In this document: one piece after another, positions 7,620 through 13,554 of the stretch | How the letters are laid out: every line of letters starts with the position of its first letter | How positions within the stretch are numbered: the stretch's first letter is position 1 | NCBI GenBank assembly: GCA_034409055.1 | Contig: DAOUMU010000247.1 | Location: forward strand, 1-18,477 | Direction: 5' to 3' | Origin: DAOUMU01 sp034409055 | GTDB lineage: Bacteria > Chloroflexota > Anaerolineae > 4572-78 > J111 | Length of the DNA stretch: 18,477 nucleotides | The notes under the pieces: generated by a model | What the model was told of the DNA's origin: nothing | Database searches by the model: none | What the model saw: the letters and a program-made list of their open reading frames with translations, nothing else | Position numbers and translations under genes: made by a program

Positions 7620-7726
7620 CCTGGGGCAAAAATGCTATATGAATTTGGCCCAAGGTTTTGTATATTAATAAGGAGGGATGGCTCAGAAATATTGTTACCC
7701 AAAGTCTTTGCTATAGGTAAATCAAA

Positions 7727-8263
7727 ATGGTCGATACCAATGACTTGGCGCTGTTTCATATAAAGGTCATTCTGGCCGGCGATGGCACGGTGGGCAAAAG
7801 CAGTTTACTGCACCGTTACATCTTTAATGAATTCAGTGAAGAACACAAAATGACAATCGGGATGGACACCCACACCAAGCTGACCAGGGTGCCGGGTCTG
7901 GGTCCGGTAAAAATTCACACCTGGGACCTGGCCGGTCAACCCCACTGGTCCACCGTCCGAGAAACTTTTTATCTTGGCTCACACGCCATGGCCTTAATTT
8001 TTGACACGAACAACCCGGAAACGATTCAGCACCTGCCAGATTGGATTACTGAATGCCGGGGTAAAGCGCCGGGGATTCCGGTGCTGATTGTCGGCAATAA
8101 AACAGACCTGCCCCGCAGAGTTCCGTTAGAAAGAATTGCGAAATGGGCCGAAGGCAACAATTACGAATACCTTGAAACCAGCTCCAAAACAAATCATAAC
8201 GTTGAGGCTATGTTTGAGAAGTTGGGCACTATGGGCGTTAATTTTGCCTTGAAGAGTCGATAA
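7727..8263 (+). CDS. Rab/Ras-like small GTPase
   Basis: This 178-residue single-domain GTPase is a nucleotide-dependent molecular switch. All five motifs are present: P-loop GDGTVGKSS (18-26), switch I with Thr43 in MTIGMD, switch II WDLAGQ (66-71), NKTD (124-127) and TSSK (151-154). Gln71 corresponds to the catalytic glutamine of Ras, so GTP hydrolysis should be intact. The order and phrases (FYLGSHAMALIFDTNN) are closer to the Rab/Ran branch than to MglA or to translation GTPases. There is no C-terminal cysteine for lipidation and no membrane segment, so it should be cytosolic. The start is ATG 7727, with a weak TAGGT 8 bases upstream. No Roadblock, GAP or exchange-factor gene is visible. 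The upstream neighbour is a sensor kinase on the same strand, and a signalling link is only a guess. Confidence 0.9.
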   Translation: MVDTNDLALFHIKVILAGDGTVGKSSLLHRYIFNEFSEEHKMTIGMDTHTKLTRVPGLGPVKIHTWDLAGQPHWSTVRETFYLGSHAMALIFDTNNPETIQHLPDWITECRGKAPGIPVLIVGNKTDLPRRVPLERIAKWAEGNNYEYLETSSKTNHNVEAMFEKLGTMGVNFALKSR

Positions 8264-9268
8264 TTAGTCCAGATTTCCCGCCTGGGCAGGAGTCAATAAT
8301 TGGGCTAATAACCCGGCATCGACATTGCCGCCGGAGATAATCACGCCAACTTTTGAACCGGGCGGACCAACCATTTTCTGCAACACGGCGGCCGGGGCGA
8401 CTGCTCCGGTTGGCTCGGCCAGTATTTTCAGGCGGGTCAGGATAAATCTCATCGTTTCAATAACCTGGGCATCGCTAACCAGTAAAATTTTCTCCACTTT
8501 TGCCCGAATAACAGGAAAAGTTAATTCACCCGGCTGCTGGGTGCGCATCCCATCGGCAATGGTGGCCGGTGGCGGGATTTTGACCCGTTCACCGCTTTGG
8601 AAGGATTGCCACCAATCGTTTGAGGTATCTGTTTCAACCCCAAAAATGCGGATGTCAGGCTTAAGGGCTGTGGCGGCCGTGGCACAACCACTGAGTAAGC
8701 CCCCTCCACCGACCGGGGCGACCAGGACATCCAAATCTGGCACATCTTCTAAAAGTTCCAGGGCGGCCGTTCCCTGTCCGGCCATAATATGGGGATGGTC
8801 ATAGGGATGGATAAACACCAAACCACGCTCACGCCTTAATTGGGCTGAGACCTCGGCCCGCTCTTGAGTCTGGCGGTCGTACAGCACGATTTCCGCGCCA
8901 TAGCCCCGGGTAGCGGCCAATTTACTGGCCGGGGCATCAGCCGGCATCACAATGGTGGCCGAGATACCCAGTAACTTGGCCGCCAGGGCAATGCCCTGGG
9001 CATGATTGCCAGAGGAGTGAGTGACCACCCCCCTGGCTTTTTCCGCGTCGCTCAAACGAGACAGGGCATTATAGGCTCCGCGAAACTTAAAGGCGCCTAC
9101 CCGCTGCAGATTTTCACACTTAAAGTAAACCTCGTAACCGGTTAGCTCATTCACCGTGCGGGAAGTTATGACCGGGGTCCGGTTGGCCACCCCGGCAATG
9201 GCTTGCGCGGCAGATTTTACGTCCGCAAAAGAAATGGCCAGGCCCAAGATACTCCTATCCCCTTCCAT
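8264..9268 (-). CDS. Threonine dehydratase/serine racemase-family PLP enzyme
   Basis: This fold-type II PLP enzyme should remove ammonia from threonine or serine to give 2-oxobutyrate or pyruvate; serine or another amino-acid racemase is an alternative. Motifs are Lys61 in GAFKFRGA (Schiff base), SSGNHAQG (85-92), the phosphate-binding loop PVGGGG (185-190) and ISGGN (311-315). With 334 residues it lacks the C-terminal ACT domain of biosynthetic IlvA, which points to a catabolic (TdcB-like) or racemase form. ATG 9268 overlaps the end of the upstream acetyltransferase by 14 bases. A TTG at 9247, preceded by AGGAG, would instead start just after that gene's stop and is a serious alternative. 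The two genes form a coupled unit. The stop codon directly abuts the stop of the convergent GTPase gene, leaving no room for a terminator. Confidence 0.85.
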   Translation of the reverse strand: MEGDRSILGLAISFADVKSAAQAIAGVANRTPVITSRTVNELTGYEVYFKCENLQRVGAFKFRGAYNALSRLSDAEKARGVVTHSSGNHAQGIALAAKLLGISATIVMPADAPASKLAATRGYGAEIVLYDRQTQERAEVSAQLRRERGLVFIHPYDHPHIMAGQGTAALELLEDVPDLDVLVAPVGGGGLLSGCATAATALKPDIRIFGVETDTSNDWWQSFQSGERVKIPPPATIADGMRTQQPGELTFPVIRAKVEKILLVSDAQVIETMRFILTRLKILAEPTGAVAPAAVLQKMVGPPGSKVGVIISGGNVDAGLLAQLLTPAQAGNLD

Positions 9269-9929
9269 TATCTGAATAAACATAGGCCGGGGTGTAAGGC
9301 TGTCCCAGGGGCAACTGGGCGTTCTCCAGGTTGGCGGCAATGGGTATTTTATAAAAAAGCATCGGTCGCCCGTAAGCTTCAAATTCGTGGGCTACATATA
9401 AGCCGTTAAGCCGGCTGACCATCCAGCGCATTGGACGATTATTCTTCTCGATCATAAAATTGGCCGATTTCAGGCCGATCAAATTTGCCCAGCCAAACAT
9501 ATGACGGACCAGGTCCGGTCCCAAACCACGACGGAGATATTCTCGTTTAACCCCCAGGAAAATCACATCCCCCTCCTGCTCGGGGCTCTGGGTCTGCTCG
9601 GCGTAGCTCCAACCTTTTACAACATAGGTAACTATTTTTGGTTTTTTTAGAACATTTAATGTAACGGGGACCGTCACCCGCCACAGGTGTCGAGTCTTAA
9701 ATTCAGAAAAGAATTTTGTGCTGGAAACGGCCATTGCCGTTTGGGCTACCAATTGACCGTCGTCAAAGGCGCCAATACCTTCGCCCCATTTTGAACAAGA
9801 GACAGCACGATACAACTCGACCAAAAAACGACGTCCCAGCAGGGTCAGTACCGTACCGGGTTGACCTTCAATGTGAATATCAGCCGCTGCTTGAGCATCT
9901 TCCGGCTGCAAGTAACGAAATTCAATCAT
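9255..9929 (-). CDS. GNAT-family N-acetyltransferase
   Basis: The 224 residues look like a GNAT acetyltransferase, which moves an acetyl group from acetyl-CoA to an amine. The opening MIEFRYLQPEDAQAAADIH is the usual first strand and helix. Motif A is seen as FLGVKREYLRRGLGPDLV (about 124-141), with RRGLG forming the CoA pyrophosphate loop, followed by a helix and IEKNNRPMRWM. The substrate cannot be told. The start is ATG 9929 (GGGAG 10 bases upstream); an in-frame ATG at 9974 with AAGG five bases before it would add 15 residues. It is the first gene of a two-gene unit with the PLP enzyme. The leader from the promoter at 10039-10067 is about 100 bases. Confidence 0.75.
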   Translation of the reverse strand: MIEFRYLQPEDAQAAADIHIEGQPGTVLTLLGRRFLVELYRAVSCSKWGEGIGAFDDGQLVAQTAMAVSSTKFFSEFKTRHLWRVTVPVTLNVLKKPKIVTYVVKGWSYAEQTQSPEQEGDVIFLGVKREYLRRGLGPDLVRHMFGWANLIGLKSANFMIEKNNRPMRWMVSRLNGLYVAHEFEAYGRPMLFYKIPIAANLENAQLPLGQPYTPAYVYSDNGRG

Positions 9930-10038
9930 CCGGGTAAAACTCCCAATTGCTAAAAATCTTACAACCTGGGCCATTAGTACCTTGGCACAGTTTAGCTTCC
10001 GGTAAGGTGAACTAACGGCACAGGTCAAAATCTTATGG

Positions 10039-10067
10039 AGTATACTCTCATGAGGGGGACTTGACAA
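10039..10067 (-). promoter_or_regulatory. Sigma70-type promoter of the acetyltransferase/dehydratase unit
   Basis: On the minus strand TTGTCA (10067-10062) and TATACT (10044-10039) are spaced by exactly 17 bp, each 5 of 6 to consensus. Predicted start is about 10032. Confidence 0.65.
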
Positions 10068-10238
10068 AAAAGCCAATATTCAACTTTAGGCCAAGTAAGT
10101 CCCAGTTGGGTGAGCGTAGCTTTGACGTAGAGTTTACGTCGTGTGTATTGGAGCAGAAGGAAGTAGACTGTAGACAGTTGAAGGGTTTGGTTCAGTATTG
10201 ACTTAACCCAAAAGCAACCTCTTCTCCTCCTTTTTAAT

Positions 10239-10264
10239 AGACCCGGTAGTGGCGTACCGGGTCT
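10239..10264. terminator. Terminator-like hairpin after the lipoprotein pair
   Basis: AGACCCGGTA (10239-10248) pairs perfectly with TACCGGGTCT (10255-10264) around a 6-base loop. It lies 15 bases beyond the stop of the second lipoprotein gene. The better T tract (TTAAATTTTT) follows it on the plus strand; on the minus strand the stem is followed by ATTAAAAAGG. It may act in either direction, and its efficiency on the minus strand is uncertain. Confidence 0.5.
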
Positions 10265-10279
10265 TAAATTTTTAAAAAG

Positions 10280-11212
10280 TTACGGTCCCAAATCTGTTAT
10301 ACTGACGTTATCAATAACGGTCTTACCGCCCTGATCGGCCATAGGATGATAACCCTTAATGAAGATGGTCATACTTTCGCCGGTGGCGGTCACCGTTTCT
10401 TCAGTGGCCACCCAGGTATCCTCTGCGCCACTGTCCCAGGGAAACCACTGGATCGTCTCCGCATTCCAGACGGTTCCCCCGGTCAGGTCAACCCCCAAAG
10501 CCATCTGTACCACCGATAGGCTACGGTCATGCTTGGCATAAGCCGTAATACTGTAGCGATGGCCAACTTTGGTGGGGATAGCCCGAAAAATGCCGGAATT
10601 AGCGGCAATGAAGTCAAAAGTAATTTCCTGCGACTTGAGCCCGGAAAAAACATTGGGCCGGTATAGATTTTCGTTCATGCAAGAGGAGCCATACGGTCCC
10701 TCCTCTACAAAAGCGGTCCAGCCAGAAGCCACCGACGCGCCAGGACAGGGCTCACCGTAGGGGTTGGGCCAGGGAATAAAGTTGGTCTCAAAATCCCAAT
10801 CGCCCCCTTGCAGCGGTGGGTCCGGGCTCACGACCGGTTTTGGGGGAGCCGTAGCCGTTACTTCTTTGGTCAATTCAACGGTTTTTGTTAGCTCAACAGT
10901 GGGTTCCTGGGGTACCGGGGTGGCTCTCGGAGAAGGGGGCAGGGTAGGGGATACGTTAGGGTCAGGCGTATGGGTGGGCGCGTCAAGCATAGGTAAAATC
11001 AAGACAGGTTCAGCCGATTCCGGCGCTGCGGCTATTAGTTCAGGGTCGGTGGTGGGGGTAGCCGTTTGCACTTCAAAATTAGCCGGTCGTTTAGCCGGTA
11101 TAGCGGTGCCCCGTTGATTACCAATGAGGCAAGCCAATGATAACAAAAACGGACCTGCAATCACGAACCAGATTAAGTGGTTAAATCTTTTACTTCTTCG
11201 AAATACACCCAT
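10280..11212 (-). CDS. Surface lipoprotein, paralogue A, with beta-sandwich-like C-terminal domain
   Basis: The 310 residues have a basic N-terminus, a hydrophobic segment (13-29) ending in LSLAC (Cys28, imperfect lipobox), a low-complexity Pro/Thr linker (about 36-135, including VELTKTVELTKEV), and a C-terminal domain (136-310) with WDFE, NPYGEPCPG, GSSCMNE, QEITFDF, GHRYSITAYAK and a final DNVSITDL strand. The pattern of aromatic strands resembles jelly-roll carbohydrate-binding modules, but I do not recognise a specific family. It is presumably anchored outside the membrane; ligand unknown. ATG 11212 begins 16 bases after the stop of paralogue B, without a clear ribosome binding site, so translation may be coupled. 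The C-terminal domain is about half identical to that of B, including the paired cysteines in CPG and SSC. Confidence 0.7.
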   Translation of the reverse strand: MGVFRRSKRFNHLIWFVIAGPFLLSLACLIGNQRGTAIPAKRPANFEVQTATPTTDPELIAAAPESAEPVLILPMLDAPTHTPDPNVSPTLPPSPRATPVPQEPTVELTKTVELTKEVTATAPPKPVVSPDPPLQGGDWDFETNFIPWPNPYGEPCPGASVASGWTAFVEEGPYGSSCMNENLYRPNVFSGLKSQEITFDFIAANSGIFRAIPTKVGHRYSITAYAKHDRSLSVVQMALGVDLTGGTVWNAETIQWFPWDSGAEDTWVATEETVTATGESMTIFIKGYHPMADQGGKTVIDNVSITDLGP

Positions 11213-11228
11213 AATATCAGGATTAGCT

Positions 11229-12110
11229 TCACTCGGGACCTATATCAATCACCCTGACCGAATCAAGACGCAATGTTCCGCCCGGTTCCGGGTAAGGGTG
11301 AGAGCCCTTGATAAAAATAGTCATAGTTTCCCCGGTGGCCGTCACCGTTACTTCGGTTCTGGCCCAGGCATCGTCAACATCCTCATTCCAGGGAAACCAC
11401 TGCGCGCTTTCCGCCTGCCAATCTGTGCCCCCACTTAAATCGATGCCCAACGATACCTCTACCTTGGCCGGGCTAAATTCTCGGCGCATGTAAGCTTCTA
11501 CCGTGTACCGATGCCCCGGAATGGTAGGCGCAGCTTTAAAGATGCCGGCCTGAACCCCCACGTAGGCAAAAGTGATCTCCTGCGCACTCTGACCGCTATA
11601 GACGTTATCTTTCCAGACGGTTTCGTTCATACACGAAGAGCCGTACTGGTCACGACTGGTAAAAGCAGTCCAGCCCACCGCCAGGCCAGAGCCTGGGCAA
11701 ACATCGCCGTAGGGATTGCCCCAGGTTACAAAACCATCTTCAAAATCCCACGCGCCGCCGCCTAGTGGCTCGGCCAGGGGTGCGGTTGGGGGTGGGGTGG
11801 GCGGCATGGTGGGGGCTGGGGCGATGGTTGGGGCCGGGGTTGGTGTTTCCTCCGGCTCTGAAGTGATAGTTGAAGTCACCACCAGGGTTGAAGTAAGGAC
11901 CGGGGTGGGCGTGGCATTGGGGTCTGGGGTATAGGTAGGCACATCGGCTAAAAAAAGAACCGGAGTCGGCGTGGGTGTAGCCGTTTGCACTTCAAAAACA
12001 AGTTGTTCCAAAGTAGCCGCCGGCTGGGGTGTCTGCCTGACCACAGCACAAGCCAGCATAGACAAAAACAAAATTAAACTTGCCCGCCGGAGCAAATTTG
12101 TCTTAAGCAC
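11229..12110 (-). CDS. Surface lipoprotein, paralogue B, with beta-sandwich-like C-terminal domain
   Basis: The layout matches the next gene: signal segment ending in SMLAC (Cys21), a linker rich in TPTPTP and PAPT units, and a C-terminal domain with WDFEDGF, NPYGDVCPG, GSSCMNE, QEITFAY, GHRYTVEAYM and a closing strand ending VIDIGPE. I chose GTG 12110 because AGGAG lies 8 bases before it and the protein then starts with a compact, basic signal peptide (MLKTNLLRR); a longer frame to a TTG at 12140 spoils this. The linkers of both paralogues share FEVQTATPT and TPDPN phrases, so a tandem duplication included the whole gene. Function is unknown; an extracellular ligand- or sugar-binding role is inference only. 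Confidence 0.7.
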   Translation of the reverse strand: MLKTNLLRRASLILFLSMLACAVVRQTPQPAATLEQLVFEVQTATPTPTPVLFLADVPTYTPDPNATPTPVLTSTLVVTSTITSEPEETPTPAPTIAPAPTMPPTPPPTAPLAEPLGGGAWDFEDGFVTWGNPYGDVCPGSGLAVGWTAFTSRDQYGSSCMNETVWKDNVYSGQSAQEITFAYVGVQAGIFKAAPTIPGHRYTVEAYMRREFSPAKVEVSLGIDLSGGTDWQAESAQWFPWNEDVDDAWARTEVTVTATGETMTIFIKGSHPYPEPGGTLRLDSVRVIDIGPE

Positions 12111-12141
12111 CTCTGCCTCTCCTACAAAGTTCCCAGGCAAA

Positions 12142-12147
12142 ATTATA
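12142..12147 (-). promoter_or_regulatory. -10 element (TATAAT) of the lipoprotein pair
   Basis: A perfect TATAAT lies on the minus strand, 31 bases before the chosen GTG start. No good -35 is found at 16-18 bp. The gene pair therefore probably has its own promoter, separate from the upstream regulator gene. Confidence 0.45.
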
Positions 12148-12216
12148 CTCAGAATAAAGACAATTGGCGAGTTTTAACTTTTTTGGTCCGGACAGGTTTC
12201 ATCCTCGCCCCCATTT

Positions 12217-12864
12217 TCATTCGTGATTCTGCTCCCCCCGAATTTCGTTGAGATAGTTGTGGATGGTGAAGCGGGTGACGCCCAGATAACTGGCCACGGC
12301 AGGGACAGCCTTACGCAACTCAAATGCACCGGTTTCGTCCAAAACCTGCACCACCCGCAGTCGGTCGGCTTTACTCATCTGGGCCACCGGTTTCCCGATA
12401 AACTCGACGGCTCTTTGGAGCATCGTCTCCAACATCTCAGGGGCTTCATCAATAAAGGCGTCCTGAAAATCATAGGCTTCATCAGGATCGGTCAGCGTTT
12501 CCAGGGTATGCTGAAAAGCAACAAAGGGGCTGGTGTCAAAATTGATCTCTACGCTGGCAAAGGGACGGCCTCGCTCATCCTTCACAAAGACCAGCGAAGA
12601 GCGCACCATCTTGCCATCACGGGTACGGGTGGTGTAATTGTAGTTATCCTCCGTCCGGCCGGTGTGAACCAGGGATAGACCCTTCGAAGTCAGACATCCA
12701 CCTACCTTTCGCCCCGTCACCGTTCCCATAATCCAGACAATCGAATGTTCTATGTCGGCCAGGTCGTGAATCACCACTTCGCATTGGGGGCCGATGGTTC
12801 GATACACGCCTTCGCCCACGTGGACCAGCATGTTGATGATGACCGACTTCAGGGAATCATCCAT
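12217..12864 (-). CDS. YheO/DauR-type transcriptional regulator
   Basis: The 215 residues comprise a YheO-like PAS sensor domain (about 10-120; the phrase GPQCEVVIHDLADIEHSIVW is typical) and a C-terminal helix-turn-helix of the HTH_22 type (about 155-212; QVLDETGAFELRKAVPAVAS, YLGVTRFTIHNYLNEIRG). Family members such as DauR control amino-acid catabolism, and the ligand here is unknown. ATG 12864 is set by GGAGG six bases upstream. The gene has a good promoter overlapped by a 15-bp dyad that could be its own operator. It is followed on the same strand by the lipoprotein pair 106 bases on. A PLP dehydratase, a common type of target for such regulators, lies about 3 kb away. Confidence 0.85.
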   Translation of the reverse strand: MDDSLKSVIINMLVHVGEGVYRTIGPQCEVVIHDLADIEHSIVWIMGTVTGRKVGGCLTSKGLSLVHTGRTEDNYNYTTRTRDGKMVRSSLVFVKDERGRPFASVEINFDTSPFVAFQHTLETLTDPDEAYDFQDAFIDEAPEMLETMLQRAVEFIGKPVAQMSKADRLRVVQVLDETGAFELRKAVPAVASYLGVTRFTIHNYLNEIRGEQNHE

Positions 12865-12910
12865 TGCTCTCCTCCTCTCTGAAAAACACCCGCTCACCTG
12901 ATCGCTCCAG

Positions 12911-12939
12911 ATTAGAACAAAATTTCAACAAAATGTAAA
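12911..12939 (-). promoter_or_regulatory. Sigma70-type promoter of the YheO-type regulator
   Basis: On the minus strand TTTACA (12939-12934) and TCTAAT (12916-12911) are spaced by 17 bp, each 5 of 6 to consensus. Predicted start is about 12904, giving a 40-base leader. Confidence 0.6.
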
Positions 12940-12948
12940 ATTTTTACA
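12934..12948. promoter_or_regulatory. Putative operator TGTAAAATTTTTACA
   Basis: A 15-base dyad with perfect 7-bp arms around a central T covers the -35 of the regulator promoter. It lies between that promoter and a possible divergent one at 12966-12994. Autoregulation by the YheO-type protein is a reasonable guess. A+T richness makes a chance dyad possible. Confidence 0.4.
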
Positions 12949-12965
12949 AATTCTTCATCTAATTG

Positions 12966-12994
12966 TTGATTTTTTTCTGGTTTCATGTTATCAT
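12966..12994 (+). promoter_or_regulatory. Possible divergent promoter
   Basis: TTGATT (12966-12971, 4 of 6) and TATCAT (12989-12994, 5 of 6) are 17 bp apart. If used for the molybdopterin gene, the leader would be over 550 bases and would run through several hairpins. Confidence 0.3.
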
Positions 12995-13228
12995 AATATA
13001 TGAAGGAAGCCCCCGGCTATCTCTCAAAGATAAAAACTTCAAACAATTTTTTGCCACCTATCCCGGTGGTAACATTATACCATCGCTACCTGTTTTTACC
13101 AGAGCATATTTACAAGAGGGTGCATCCCAGATTTTAGGGAGGGCGGCATGTTTTGCCTATGCGGCCGTTGACGCATAGGGAGGCGCCAGCTACCCAAAAT
13201 TTGGAACACTCCCTTTACAAGAAGGAAG

Positions 13229-13349
13229 GTAACTATTCACCTTGTCACTCTGAGGCGTAGCGTAGCGAAGCCGAAGAGTCTCTTCACCGGCGGAACAGGA
13301 GATTCTTCGTTGCTACGCTCCTCAGAATGACATGAAGATGAATAGTTAC
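13229..13349. repeat. 121-bp imperfect palindrome, MITE/REP-like
   Basis: The outer arms GTAACTATTCA (13229-13239) and TGAATAGTTAC (13339-13349) are perfect inverted repeats. Inside them lie TGTCA-TCTGAG-type arms (about 13242-13283 and 13299-13334) that also pair imperfectly. GAAG flanks both sides, a possible but weak target duplication. It encodes nothing. The TCTGAG-type motif reminds me of repeats seen in many environmental bacterial genomes, which I cannot verify here. Confidence 0.7.
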
Positions 13350-13385
13350 GAAGGGAGAAGGAGCAAATTTAGTTAGCCAACAACG

Positions 13386-13440
13386 CACCGCGCTGAGGCG
13401 GTCGCGCGTAGAGAACAAAGCTCGTTTGAGCTAAATAGCC
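13386..13440. repeat. Dispersed hairpin repeat, copy 1
   Basis: It shares a recognisable core with 18386-18440: CTGA(G/A)GC, GTCGCGC, CAAAGC and GCTAAA in the same order and spacing. It can form CGC-TGAG-GCG (13391-13400) and AGCTC-GTTT-GAGCT (13419-13432). The paired positions differ from copy 2 in compensating ways. Confidence 0.6.
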
Positions 13441-13497
13441 ACGAAGTCCCGGCACTTCAAAACGTTTTAACGTTCTGGATTTCTGACCCCAACGCTT

Positions 13498-13512
13498 GTA
13501 GCCCAGGGCTAC
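13498..13512. repeat. Short dyad GTAGCCC-A-GGGCTAC
   Basis: A perfect 7-bp inverted repeat around one A lies 42 bases before the molybdopterin gene start, within a longer imperfect TTGTA/TACAA pair. It could be a small repeat relic or a protein-binding site. Confidence 0.4.
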
Positions 13513-13554
13513 GGCTTACAACCATCATATCATATCATTGTGGAGGTTCCCGTT

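Larger units (their letters stand above)
9930..10279. other. Intergenic region with one promoter and one hairpin
   Basis: It contains the minus-strand promoter of the acetyltransferase unit (10039-10067) and the hairpin at 10239-10264. Between them no gene was seen. Two small inverted repeats occur: GACGTA/TACGTC (10124-10129/10135-10140) and ACTGT-AG-ACAGT near 10170. A structured RNA is possible but unsupported, because no plus-strand -10 follows the TTGACA at 10061. Confidence 0.5.
12995..13554. other. Long repeat-rich intergenic region
   Basis: It holds a hairpin CCTATGCG/CGCATAGG (13156-13163/13172-13179), the 121-bp palindrome at 13229-13349, the dispersed hairpin repeat at 13386-13440, two adjacent AACGTT palindromes (13461-13474) and the dyad at 13498-13512. 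An open frame ending at 13178 is not convincing. GGAGG at 13542-13546 belongs to the next gene. Confidence 0.6.

Noticed and set aside
8325..8804. Plus-strand open frame of 159 codons opposite the PLP enzyme
   Set aside because: It is antisense to a well-supported gene with intact motifs; its composition is what an opposite strand gives by chance.
10061..10264. Plus-strand small RNA starting at TTGACA and ending at the hairpin
   Set aside because: No -10 element is present at the right distance, so the case rests only on the hairpin.
12963..13178. Open frame of 71 codons on the plus strand, with a stretch (FKQFF…GNIIP) faintly like the start of anthranilate synthase TrpE
   Set aside because: It starts with TTG without a ribosome binding site, overlaps promoter-like sequence, and the likeness covers only a few residues.
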